A DNA stretch of 64,000 bases, from positions 247,285 to 311,284 of the forward strand of contig NZ_JACOPX010000010.1 in the NCBI RefSeq assembly GCF_015461835.1, given 5' to 3'. Shown in pieces: positions 18,401 through 26,065 of the stretch. The notes below the pieces were generated by a model. It was not told where the DNA came from and searched no databases. It worked only from the letters and a program-made list of their open reading frames with translations. The position numbers were made by a program, and so were the translations under genes. The stretch comes from Pseudomonas neuropathica (GTDB taxonomy: Bacteria > Pseudomonadota > Gammaproteobacteria > Pseudomonadales > Pseudomonadaceae). Numbering within the stretch: position 1 is the stretch's first letter; each line of letters starts with the position of its first letter.

Positions 18401-21400
18401 ACGGCCTGGAAGATATCGTGCTGAATATCGGCGGTATCAGCGTCGCCGATGTCGATGCCGACCGCGATCCGAACGTCAACGACCGCGCCATCAGCGTCAT
18501 TCTTACGGTCACTCACGGGACACTGTTCCTCGGTGCGACAGTGCCGGGCGTCACGGTCAGCGGTGCCAATACTGCGAGCATGACCCTGACCGGCAACCTC
18601 GCCGATATCAACACCGCGCTGGCCAGCCTGCAATATCTGGGCAACGCCAACTTCAATGGCACCGACACCCTGACCGTACTGAGCAACGACCGGGGCAACT
18701 ACGGCGATGCCGACGGCGACGGCATTCCCGGCACCGCAGCCGATGCGCTGACCGACACCGACACCCTGCAAATCATCCTCGCCGCCGTCAATGACAACCC
18801 GGTCGGCGTCAACGACAGCGCCACGGCCCTGGAGGCTGGCGGCAGCAACAACGCGTCCGCCGGTATCGACCCGCGCGGCAATGTGCTGAGCAACGACACC
18901 GACGTCGATATCGCTACCAACGCCGATCAACTGAAGGTGGTTTCGGTCGGCCCCGGCGCCGGCATTCAGACGCCGGTACTCGGTGTCACCGTGATCAACG
19001 GCCTGTACGGTCAGTTGGTGATTGGCAGCAACGGTTCGTACCAATATGTCGTCGATAACAATAATGCGGCCGTGCAGGCCTTGCGCGTGTCGGGCCAGAC
19101 CTTGCAGGACAACTTCAATTACGTCCTCGCTGACCTTGCCGGTGAGACTTCGACAGCCACGCTGACTGTCACCTTGCAGGGCGCCAACGACACGCCGCAG
19201 GGCATCGACGATGACGGCGTGGCCGTCGAGGCCGGCGGTGTCAACAACGGCACACCGGGCAGCGATGCCACGGGCAATGTGTTGACCAATGATCAGGACG
19301 TCGACAGCGCCGCCAATGGCGAAACCCGCACCGTGACCGGTGTCCGTCCGGTGGCTGAGGCCGGCACCGGCAATTTCACCGCTGTTAGCGGCGCCACGGC
19401 AATTGCCGGGCTCTACGGTACGTTGACCATCAATCCCGATGGCACTTACAGCTATGTGGTCAATAACAGCAACGCCACGGTTCAGCGGCTCAGCGCCGGT
19501 CAACAACTGGTCGAATTCTTCAGCTATCGGCTGACGGATACCGGCGGACTGGACGATGTCGCGCAACTGCGCATCGTCATTCAGGGCGCCAACGACAACC
19601 CGGTGGCCAGCGATGATGCGGCGTCGGCACAAGCTGCGTCGAGCAATGGCACAGCCTCGGAAAGCAATCCGAGCGGCAACGTGATTCAGTTCCCCAGCCG
19701 TCCCGGGCCGATCACTCAACCGGGTGGCAACGGCGTCGATCAGGACGTCGATGCCAACGATCAGCCGAGCAGCCAGTTGCTGGTCAATGGCGTGATCAAC
19801 AAAAGCGAAGCCAGTTACAACCCGGCCGTCGACGTGCTGAGCGGTGTGGCCACCGGCACCACCTCAGCCAACGGCACCTTGGTCGCAGGCCTTTACGGCA
19901 CCTTGCGCATCGGCGCCGATGGCTCGTTTTTCTATGACGTCGACAGCACCAATGCGGCGGTCCAGGCCTTGGCGCCTGGGCAGACATTGACCGAGTTCTT
20001 CACCTACCGCGTCACCGACACCACCGGCCTGACCGACACCGCGCAACTGGTGATTACCGTCCACGGCGTCAACGATCCACCCGTGGCGCAAAACGTCATC
20101 GCCGTCGCCACCGAAGCCGGCGGGATCAACAACCTGACGCCGGGCGTCAACCCTTCGGGCGACGTCACGGCCAACGATACCGACCCCGATGGCGACCCGT
20201 TGACAGTCACGCTGATCAAGTCCGGTGCAAGCGGCGACCCGGGCACACCGATTGCGGTCAATCTCGGCGGCACGGTGATTGCCGGGCTGTACGGCACGCT
20301 GACGATTTTCCCCGACGGCAGCTACGTCTATGAAGTCGATAACAGTAACCCTGACGTTCAGGCGCTGCGTCGCAGCGTCGATCTGCTTTCCGAGCGCTTC
20401 ACCTACACCGTCAGCGATGGCGTCGGTGCTACACCGCAAACCGACACCGCGGAAATCATCGTGTTGATTCGCGGGCAGAACGACAATCCGATTGCCAATG
20501 ATGATGCCGGCGTGGCCATCGAGGCCGGTGGCCTGAACAACAGCCAGCCCGGTCAGGATCCCACCGGCAACGTGCTGGATAACGACAGCGATGTCGACGG
20601 CGGTGAAGTCCCCGGCGACCTGCCCAACTACGACTACGGCGAAACCCGCGCAGTGTCCTCGGTGCGCACTGGCAGCGAAGCCGGAACGGGCACGGCCGGC
20701 GCTCTCGGCACCGAGTTGCGCGGTACGTATGGCTGGCTGACCCTGAACGCCGACGGCAGTTATAGCTATCGTCTGGACAACAGCATGGCGGCGGTTCAGG
20801 CCTTGCGCGCCGGCAATACCTTGCTTGATGCGTTCAGCTACGAGGTGATCGACGCCGCCGGCGCCAGCGATCGCGCGACGCTGAACATCACTATTCAAGG
20901 ACGCAATGACACCCCGATCGCGCAGAACGACAGCAACACCGCCGTTGAGGCCGGCGGCTTGAACAACGCCACGCCGGGTACTAATCCGAGCGGCAACGTG
21001 CTGAGCAATGACAGCGATGTCGACGGCAACGGCGAAGTGCTCAGTGTCATCGGCGTCAATCAAGGCTCGTCGGTGGGCCTGATCGGCAGTGGGTTCAATG
21101 GCACCTACGGCGTTCTCACCCTGAATGCCGATGGCAGCTACAGCTATGTGGTCGACAACCTCAATCCGCAGGTTCAGGCACTGCGCAGCAATGCCGACAC
21201 CCTCACGGAAACCTTTACCTATCAGATCCGCGACCTGGCCGGCGCCACCAGCAGCGCGACGCTGACCATCACCGTGCGCGGGGCCAACGACAATCCGATC
21301 GCCAGCGACGACAGTGCCGTGGCGGTCGAGGCCGGCGGAACCTTCAATGGCACCCTGGGGGTCAACCCAAGCGGCAATGTGCTGAACAACGACAACGATG

Positions 21401-23727
21401 TCGATGCCAACGACGCCAAACTGGTCAACGGTATCCGCACGGGTAGCGAAGCGGCCGGCGGTACCTTCACCAGCGTTGTCGGCGCGCAAACCTTCAACGG
21501 TTTGTACGGCACCCTGACCCTCAACACCGACGGCACTTACAGCTACGTGGTCAACAACAACCTCGCCGCCGTGCAGGCGCTGAAAGTCGGCGATTCGCTG
21601 GTGGAAACCTTCACCTACCGCCTGCGCGACATCGCCGGAGCCACCGACACTGCGCAACTGAGCATTCGCATCGACGGCGCCTGGGATGCGCCGGTGGCGG
21701 CCAACGACACCGCACTGGCCGTGGCCGATAACGGCAACGGCAACGGCGTCAACCCAAGCGGCAACGTGCTGCCTAACGACACCGACGTCGACCAGGGTGA
21801 CAGCAAAACCGTCACCGGCATCCGTTTCGGCACCGAAGACGCCGGCGGCAGTCTGGCCGGGGTCACGGCCGGCACCGACAACAGCAACGGCACGCTGATC
21901 AACGGACTCTACGGGCAGTTGATCATCGGCGCCGATGGCAGCTTCACCTACAACCTCGATTCGAACAATGCGGCGGTACTGGCTTTGGGGCCGCTGCAGT
22001 TTCTCAACGAGCGCTTCACCTATCAGGTCAGTGACCGTGGCGGGCAGACTGATCTGGCGGAAATCCACATCATCATTCGCGGGCGCAACATTGCGCCGGT
22101 GGCCAATGCCGACACGGCCACTGCCATCGAGGCTGGTGGTTCCAACAACGATCAACCCGGCCTCAACCCCGGCGGCAATGTGCTGGACAACGATACCGAC
22201 GCTGAAAGTGATCCCCTGTCGGTGATCGGCATTCACACCGGCACCGTCAACGCTATCGGCACGGTCGGCAGCGTCGGCACGTCATTGCGCGGGTTGTACG
22301 GTGATTTGCTGATCAACGCCGATGGCAGCTACACCTACACCGTCGACAACAGCCTCGCCGCCGTGCAGGCCTTGCGTCAGAGCGGCCAGACCCTGAATGA
22401 AGTGTTCACCTACACCATTGTCGACCGCTGGGGCGACACCAGTACCGCCGAATTGCGCATCACCGTCGATGGCCGTAACGACACACCGGTCGCCGCCGAT
22501 GACAGCGCCACGGCGATCGAAGCTGGCGGCGTCAATAACGGCACGCCGGGCAGCAACGCCACGGGCAATGTGCTGGACAACGATACGGACGTCGACAGCG
22601 TCGCCAACGGCGAAGGCAAACAGGTGCAAAGCGTCAGCAATCAGGCCGGCCAGTCAACCGGTGCCGGACAAGTGTTGATCGGTCTCTACGGGCAACTGAC
22701 GCTGAACGCCGATGGCAGCTACACCTATGTCATCGACAATAACAATCCCGTGGTGCAGGCCTTGCGCACGGCGGGCGAAACCCTCAGCGAAACCTTCACC
22801 TATCGCATGGTCGACGCGGCGGGCGCGACCTCGGACGCTCGGCTGACGGTGGTCATTCAGGGCGCCAACGACGCACCGGTCGCGCAGAACGACAGCGGTT
22901 TTGCCAGTGACCAATCCCCTGCCCCGCAAACCACCGGCAACGTGCTGCCCAACGATGGCGATGTCGACGGCAATGACAGTCTGGTTGTGGTCGGCGTACG
23001 CACCGGTTCCGAGTCGGGCTCCGGTGCGGCTGGCGTGATTGGCCAGCCGATCATTGGCTTGTACGGAACACTGGTACTCAATGCAGACGGCAGTTACACC
23101 TACACCATCGACCAGAACAACCCGGCGGTGCTGGCCGCTGCCGGTCTGGGGCAGGTGTTGCGCGACATCTTCACCTACACGATCAACGACCGTGCTGGCA
23201 CCAGCGATCAGGCCGAACTGGTGATCACCCTCGACATCGCCACGCCGTTCATACCGGCACCGGGCGGCAACAACTTCGAGCGTGATCCGAACACTTTGAA
23301 CCGCAACTTGCTGATTCCTGATCCACAGCCGGCAATCTTCGTCACGCCGGTGGTCGAGCGCGCGGCTGAAATCTCCGAACTCTCGGCTTGGGGCGTCGAT
23401 GGCAGCAACCTGCGACTGGCGGCGGTCGGCGAGTTCACCAGCGAATCAGTGGGCAATGGTCTGGGCCTGGTGCCGGGGCAATTCGTCGCGCAAGCGGTGC
23501 GTACCAGTCGCCTCGAAAGCGAACTGGACCTGCTGTGGATTCAGGGGCGCCAGGGTCGTACCGGTTTGAGCGCCGATGGCTTGTTGAGCGACCCGTCGCT
23601 GTTCACCTTGAACCCGGCCGACCTGACACACAGCCCGGCACACGCAGAAAAGCCTCATGAAAAACCCCGGGCCAAGGGCTTCAGCGCGCAATTGCGCGAT
23701 GCAGCGCAACGGCGCACGCCACGGTAA
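12415..23727 (+). CDS. Giant DUF4347/DUF11/VCBS repeat surface protein, 3,770 aa
   Basis: A predicted exported adhesin-like protein. There is no Sec signal peptide; residues 22-31 are LEPRILFDGA, a motif shared by DUF4347 giants. Residues about 74-240 form a DUF4347 domain with His130 (IQIMSHG) and Cys173 (IQLYGCD). Cys173 is the only cysteine I can find in the protein. About 245-1860 is a series of DUF11-like Ig folds. An SdrD/CNA-B-like domain with Gly-Thr-Leu-Trp and FGVLPLGVFRIDVPAG segments follows at about 1863-1980, then a cadherin-like domain, then 11 VCBS-type units (about 2126-3605). A 165-residue unique, basic C-terminus closes it. RTX nonapeptides are absent. The gene starts an operon with TolC, HlyD and M50-type genes that probably export it. 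Confidence 0.9.
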   Translation: MQDSRNGLSGAHWRPQRQSLALEPRILFDGAAASAAADQHHSDPAAPPAAVDAQVPHTTPTEGRATEPAPSAARSLLVIDSRIENREQLVAQLPGNVTAIVVNVGEDGLAAISAALAQLGKVDSIQIMSHGASGQFTLGNRTVSSDNIDSLGKTLEQWRNNLSQGADIQLYGCDVGAGAAGQTLVSELARWTGADVGASSNDTGSSQAGGDWTLETRVGDLDKSIAISSLAMAHFDGLLADAAPTATVSTGGSDVLLGDRFTFTVNFSNTSTQVGYAPFINLAMPVTGKDGDDGVNFISATYLGQTLISHVVTFDANGNATHPLAKDANGNFLIINAATYGMRAGDKLVVIELPFASVTNQQPVIGVQITASLSNLADTAFSNGSPDLTIRASGGFEFGNDALDNPTNDPSLIQAGTAAFVVHPTVITVSETINTPEGETATGPNYVRTLTLSATPAPGQTLTNVVVTQPLPDNIQINSITPGAGGRLTSITLHDGTVVTNPAEIAVLIAANDVYINSFTVAYDSLTGKTDTVVAFYVPEVDANGQPVINPVTGDAVTVTLGPPTASGQWVPLDPRDVTAPNTTIDFSGTGQSTQFIAKSITLLKTATMQNDIGHSGISPGDTLQYTLNLAISDYFAFGKDFFNEGQLVIRDQLSDGQTLSGTPTLTVTINGVAQTITLVTSVVNNADGSTSMVFDIAQSLRNAFNNIRGWLNGDLAFDDTLQGAVVAVLSYSAIVGQTYKPPSGNPHPDINEGDELGNTATVDGTLLVDRFNLTGESETDGSTTTSVIPTSNVDINLVEVNNGAPPGNGELRPGDEVTFELSYDLITGDYEQFKLTAYLPLPLFNVSGITWGSGSDVGQWALGAGNTNAGGVVSVTSADGNSVVFDFGSFATNTTTGSRIVIRFTVRVGDQPFADQRSLDVLAQSSQQTTLTDRTLISSDVVAIVSVAEPVLNIKHGVVSGSNGTVTGTSGSWNPPGSTGKPFNGNVTDLSAVDGNISNIDGADRLRLVTAIENSGGGGAFDVSTSITLPSGLSFVGGSLAAANLQIYRGDGTLLVLGTDYSVSGNQITFLDAGGQASLLAGRSGTAADTSGANVVVISYDVVVSATIEASRSLQSTATLSNYASVNGGTDFTPTDLTDLASQQVAAPVISKVFADGTLDNGDSSASHTNGSDLVVGESMRYDIVITLPEGTTQNLRIEDLIPPGMRLDTTFNNGLGYQIITTRAGSGALGADFAGSVLVGGFAGIGGTLGSDGVDGRWTFSVSSVSADNQTGNNTFVIRLQLVANNVIANQANVSLQNNAQLIFSDPDGDTPNGAVALDRNVALSGGQPTVTVREPTLQINQVITSTSGLGGYDQGDTVTFNITLTNGNGSTDFSAFDISFLDTLPTQLSNVTLVGVLYQNGATNNGGVAFEIVGGQLRTASGANIDIAKGGSIVLQLSGIVNASAAALSNIANVASVQWTSLDGGNAGERTGVDGVLNGGTLNDYRNLSTLLIPVAQAIEISRVGGLPDTAAPNPTTATVEQVTVGEVIRYRVVVLVPEGNNPNYQVQITLANGLQFISPDALVNALRIAFISNGGLSSDANLIVGGTLNINGNENSPEALPITADLSGLAPQGIFDPSRLTVITNPDGSQVVTFNLGNVVNGNGDDDDLEGISIEFNVRVTNIAANIAGAQLAVTAQEIVNGAGRAVSDTVFERVVEPSFSGLDKQIINFNPNPSGTVGNATVQLSFTQNGGLPAFDARVSDSFAGGSNYTLLSVSINGVSYGPGSLPAGISFSTSGALSVNFDQLDVGAQIQVRYSVDLPNSTIVASSNATLTWSSLPEDFTSWGGNSVGVDGTATGERDGSAVGPNQYILRDTAGLGVITGTLWNDTASPTASATPDGAGLAGQTVTLTWAGADGRLDTTADNLQFTTTTDANGQYRFGVLPLGVFRIDVPAGLVSYPQPVGDLRVRVDSDAGTLGQITITLGDADTQSANAGYVEQNDAPVNTLPGTQNGLEDIVLNIGGISVADVDADRDPNVNDRAISVILTVTHGTLFLGATVPGVTVSGANTASMTLTGNLADINTALASLQYLGNANFNGTDTLTVLSNDRGNYGDADGDGIPGTAADALTDTDTLQIILAAVNDNPVGVNDSATALEAGGSNNASAGIDPRGNVLSNDTDVDIATNADQLKVVSVGPGAGIQTPVLGVTVINGLYGQLVIGSNGSYQYVVDNNNAAVQALRVSGQTLQDNFNYVLADLAGETSTATLTVTLQGANDTPQGIDDDGVAVEAGGVNNGTPGSDATGNVLTNDQDVDSAANGETRTVTGVRPVAEAGTGNFTAVSGATAIAGLYGTLTINPDGTYSYVVNNSNATVQRLSAGQQLVEFFSYRLTDTGGLDDVAQLRIVIQGANDNPVASDDAASAQAASSNGTASESNPSGNVIQFPSRPGPITQPGGNGVDQDVDANDQPSSQLLVNGVINKSEASYNPAVDVLSGVATGTTSANGTLVAGLYGTLRIGADGSFFYDVDSTNAAVQALAPGQTLTEFFTYRVTDTTGLTDTAQLVITVHGVNDPPVAQNVIAVATEAGGINNLTPGVNPSGDVTANDTDPDGDPLTVTLIKSGASGDPGTPIAVNLGGTVIAGLYGTLTIFPDGSYVYEVDNSNPDVQALRRSVDLLSERFTYTVSDGVGATPQTDTAEIIVLIRGQNDNPIANDDAGVAIEAGGLNNSQPGQDPTGNVLDNDSDVDGGEVPGDLPNYDYGETRAVSSVRTGSEAGTGTAGALGTELRGTYGWLTLNADGSYSYRLDNSMAAVQALRAGNTLLDAFSYEVIDAAGASDRATLNITIQGRNDTPIAQNDSNTAVEAGGLNNATPGTNPSGNVLSNDSDVDGNGEVLSVIGVNQGSSVGLIGSGFNGTYGVLTLNADGSYSYVVDNLNPQVQALRSNADTLTETFTYQIRDLAGATSSATLTITVRGANDNPIASDDSAVAVEAGGTFNGTLGVNPSGNVLNNDNDVDANDAKLVNGIRTGSEAAGGTFTSVVGAQTFNGLYGTLTLNTDGTYSYVVNNNLAAVQALKVGDSLVETFTYRLRDIAGATDTAQLSIRIDGAWDAPVAANDTALAVADNGNGNGVNPSGNVLPNDTDVDQGDSKTVTGIRFGTEDAGGSLAGVTAGTDNSNGTLINGLYGQLIIGADGSFTYNLDSNNAAVLALGPLQFLNERFTYQVSDRGGQTDLAEIHIIIRGRNIAPVANADTATAIEAGGSNNDQPGLNPGGNVLDNDTDAESDPLSVIGIHTGTVNAIGTVGSVGTSLRGLYGDLLINADGSYTYTVDNSLAAVQALRQSGQTLNEVFTYTIVDRWGDTSTAELRITVDGRNDTPVAADDSATAIEAGGVNNGTPGSNATGNVLDNDTDVDSVANGEGKQVQSVSNQAGQSTGAGQVLIGLYGQLTLNADGSYTYVIDNNNPVVQALRTAGETLSETFTYRMVDAAGATSDARLTVVIQGANDAPVAQNDSGFASDQSPAPQTTGNVLPNDGDVDGNDSLVVVGVRTGSESGSGAAGVIGQPIIGLYGTLVLNADGSYTYTIDQNNPAVLAAAGLGQVLRDIFTYTINDRAGTSDQAELVITLDIATPFIPAPGGNNFERDPNTLNRNLLIPDPQPAIFVTPVVERAAEISELSAWGVDGSNLRLAAVGEFTSESVGNGLGLVPGQFVAQAVRTSRLESELDLLWIQGRQGRTGLSADGLLSDPSLFTLNPADLTHSPAHAEKPHEKPRAKGFSAQLRDAAQRRTPR
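18790..23235 (+). repeat. Eleven tandem VCBS-type coding repeats
   Basis: Units begin near 18790, 19186, 19591, 20071, 20479, 20905, 21286, 21682, 22087, 22477 and 22867, with spacings of 381-480 nt. Most start with ND-P(V/I)A-DD, then EAGG, GNVLxNDTDVD, LYGxLxxxxDGSYxYxVDN and FTYxxxD. Sequence varies enough between units that they are diverged domain repeats rather than recent DNA duplications. Confidence 0.92.
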
Positions 23728-23772
23728 AGCGGTCGACCTGAAGAAAAATTCGAAGAATGCAAAGGAATGAAC

Positions 23773-25311
23773 ATGCGCCTACACGCGAACCGGCTTCTCA
23801 GTACCGCCATCGCTTCTGCACTGTTGCTCAGTGCTTGCTCATCAACGGAGCCGAAACCCTCCACCGACGAAGAAAACCGGCAACGGATCATTGCCGACCA
23901 GTCACGCATGTATTCCGGTCAGGAGCCGGTCACCGCGCCGATCACCTTTTACGAAGCCGCCGCGCGGGCGCTGAAATACAACCTCGACTACCGCCTCAAA
24001 CTGATGGAAAGCGCGCTGGCCTCGGACCTGCGCGATGTTTCCAGCCATGAAATGCTCCCGCGTCTGGTCGCCTCGGCCGGGTATGCCGGGCGTGACAACG
24101 ATTCCGGCGGCACCTCGATCGGCATCGAAGACCGTCAGGTCAGCTTGCGTCCATCGACCTCGGAAGAGCGCTATCGCGAAGTCTACGGTCTGGGTTTGAG
24201 CTGGAGCCTGTTGGATTTCGGCGTCGCGTATTACCGCACCCAGCAGAAATCCGATCAGATCCTCATGGCCGAAGAGCGTCGGCGCAAAGTCGCGCAGAAC
24301 GTGCTGCAGGACGTGCGCAATGCCTATTGGCGGGCGCTCGGCGCTCAGCGTTTGATGCCGGAAGTCGACAAGCTGTTGATGCGCACCCACACCGCGCTGA
24401 CCTCGGCCCGCCAGGCGGAAACCCGTGGCCTGCTGCCGCGTCAGGAAATCCTCGCCTACCAGCGCGCGCTGCTCGATTCGATCTACCTGCTGACCGTGCG
24501 CCGCCAGGATCTGGAGTTCGCTCAGGCCGAACTGTCGGCGCTGATGTCGCTGCCGCCGGGTTCGAAAATGATCCTCGCCGACATGCCCGATCCGCCGCTG
24601 CCGGAAGTGCGCCAAAGCATGGCACGACTGGAACAGCTGTCGTTGGAGAACCGCCCGGAAATCATGGAAGAGTGGTATCGCAAGCGCGTTAACCAAAAGG
24701 ATCTGGAGATCGCCAAGGCGCAGCTGTGGCCGAATGTCAGCGTCGATTTTGGCTACAAGTACGACTCCAACAAATACCTCTACAACAACGACTGGATGAG
24801 CACCGGTCTGCAAGTGTCGATGAACCTGATTCGCTTGCTGCAACTGCCGTCACTGAACGCGGCGGAAAAATCCCAGAGCGAAACCGACGACACCCGGCGC
24901 GTGGCACTGTCGATGGCGATTCTCACGCAAGTGCGGGTCGGCACCCTGCGCTATCAACTGGCGCGGCAGGAGGTCGAGTTTGCCGAAGACAGTCTGCGCG
25001 TTGATCGCAGCCTGCTCGACTACGCCCAAGCGGCGAGAACCGGCGCGCTGGGATCGGAACTGGAAGTGATTCGCTCCGAAGGACGTTATCTGCTTTCGCG
25101 CTACCAGCGTGAAGCGGCGTTCTCCAGTGCGCAGGCCGCGTGGGGGCGGATGTACAACTCGGTCGGGCTGGACGTGCTGCCCAAGGAAATCTCGCAACAC
25201 GACATCAAGACCCTGGCCCGGGAGATCCAGCGCACCTTGAACGAACAAGAACAACAACGCCTGCTCGCTGCCACTTCGCAAGGAACGCCGAATGCGCAAA
25301 ATCGCCCTTGA
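23773..25311 (+). CDS. TolC-family outer-membrane lipoprotein
   Basis: A 512-residue outer-membrane factor. A lipoprotein signal peptide with lipobox LLLSACSS is followed by two TolC-type helical repeats. Recognisable segments are ALKYNLDYRLKLMESALAS, YREVYGLGLSWSLLDFGVAYY and NRPEIMEEWYRKRVNQKDLEIAKAQLWPNVSVDFGY. It would form the outer-membrane duct for the export locus. An in-frame ATG at 23767 exists, but the AAAGGA site is correctly spaced for the ATG at 23773. It starts 45 nt after the giant gene and overlaps the next gene by 20 nt, so the genes are coupled. Confidence 0.9.
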   Translation: MRLHANRLLSTAIASALLLSACSSTEPKPSTDEENRQRIIADQSRMYSGQEPVTAPITFYEAAARALKYNLDYRLKLMESALASDLRDVSSHEMLPRLVASAGYAGRDNDSGGTSIGIEDRQVSLRPSTSEERYREVYGLGLSWSLLDFGVAYYRTQQKSDQILMAEERRRKVAQNVLQDVRNAYWRALGAQRLMPEVDKLLMRTHTALTSARQAETRGLLPRQEILAYQRALLDSIYLLTVRRQDLEFAQAELSALMSLPPGSKMILADMPDPPLPEVRQSMARLEQLSLENRPEIMEEWYRKRVNQKDLEIAKAQLWPNVSVDFGYKYDSNKYLYNNDWMSTGLQVSMNLIRLLQLPSLNAAEKSQSETDDTRRVALSMAILTQVRVGTLRYQLARQEVEFAEDSLRVDRSLLDYAQAARTGALGSELEVIRSEGRYLLSRYQREAAFSSAQAAWGRMYNSVGLDVLPKEISQHDIKTLAREIQRTLNEQEQQRLLAATSQGTPNAQNRP

Positions 25312-26065
25312 GTCCCGTTTCGGGGCCCTGTTGTTGGCCAGTCTGATCCTGCCCGTCCACGCCGAAGACAGCCCGTCGGCCACAGCTCTGGAAAGCGCCA
25401 GTGCAATTCGTGTGTTGCTCGCCGCCGAACTGGAAACCACCCTCTCCAGCCAAATGGCCGGCACCTTGGGCGAACTGAAAGCCCGGTTCGGCGAACAGGT
25501 CGCCAAGGCCGAATTGCTCGCCCGCTTCAACTGCAATGAAGCCGAAGCGCGCGCGAAAGTCGCGGCGGCGGAGCTGGCCATGGCCAAACAGAACCTGCAG
25601 GCCAAACAACAACTGCGCCAGCTCAACGCGGTGGGCGATATCGAAGTGTCGATGGCCAACACCGAAGTGCAAAAGGCCGACGGCGCGCGAGCCATGGGCG
25701 CGGCGCAAAGCAGTTACTGCCAGGTGCTCGCACCGTTTTCCGGGCGTGTGGCCAAGGTTTACGTCAAGCCTTACCAAACGGTTACGGCCGGCACGCCGCT
25801 GTTCGATCTGGTCAGTGACGGTGCACTGAAGGTGCGCCTGAACGTACCGTCCAACCTGCTGAAAACCCTCAAGCCCGGCTTGCCGCTGCAGGTCAGCATC
25901 CATGAAACCGGCAAGACCTATCCGGCGCATGTCAGCGGCATCAACTCACGCGTCGATGCAGTAGCGCAAACCGTTGAACTGGAAGCGAAGCTCGACAACA
26001 AGTACCCCGACTTGATGGCCGGCATGAGCGGCACCGCGCAGTTCGAGCAAGACGCGCGCCCATGA
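25292..26065 (+). CDS. Periplasmic adaptor (HlyD/RND-type membrane fusion protein)
   Basis: A 257-residue secreted adaptor. The signal peptide ends around LPVHAED. A lipoyl-like half-motif (QMAGTLGELKARFGEQVAKAELLARF), a short alpha-hairpin, and the second lipoyl half (CQVLAPFSGRVAKVYVKPYQTVTAGTPLFDLVSDG) are followed by a beta-barrel domain. It is shorter than most adaptors (350-400 aa) because the hairpin is reduced. Its start lies inside tolC with an AAGGAA site, and its end overlaps the next gene by 4 nt (ATGA), so stoichiometric production is likely. It would bridge the TolC-like protein to the inner-membrane components. Confidence 0.88.
   Translation: MRKIALESRFGALLLASLILPVHAEDSPSATALESASAIRVLLAAELETTLSSQMAGTLGELKARFGEQVAKAELLARFNCNEAEARAKVAAAELAMAKQNLQAKQQLRQLNAVGDIEVSMANTEVQKADGARAMGAAQSSYCQVLAPFSGRVAKVYVKPYQTVTAGTPLFDLVSDGALKVRLNVPSNLLKTLKPGLPLQVSIHETGKTYPAHVSGINSRVDAVAQTVELEAKLDNKYPDLMAGMSGTAQFEQDARP

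Noticed and set aside
12469..22236. Very long open frames on the minus strand opposite the giant gene (600 to 1,085 codons)
   Set aside because: They mirror the repeat structure of the sense gene, have no ribosome sites or recognisable domains, and arise from GC-rich codon use that avoids stops in the antisense frame.
18790..23235. Regularly spaced repeats that might suggest a CRISPR array or recent DNA amplification
   Set aside because: Unit spacing is about 400 nt, repeats are coding VCBS-type domains with diverged DNA, and there are no short identical repeats with unique spacers or cas genes.
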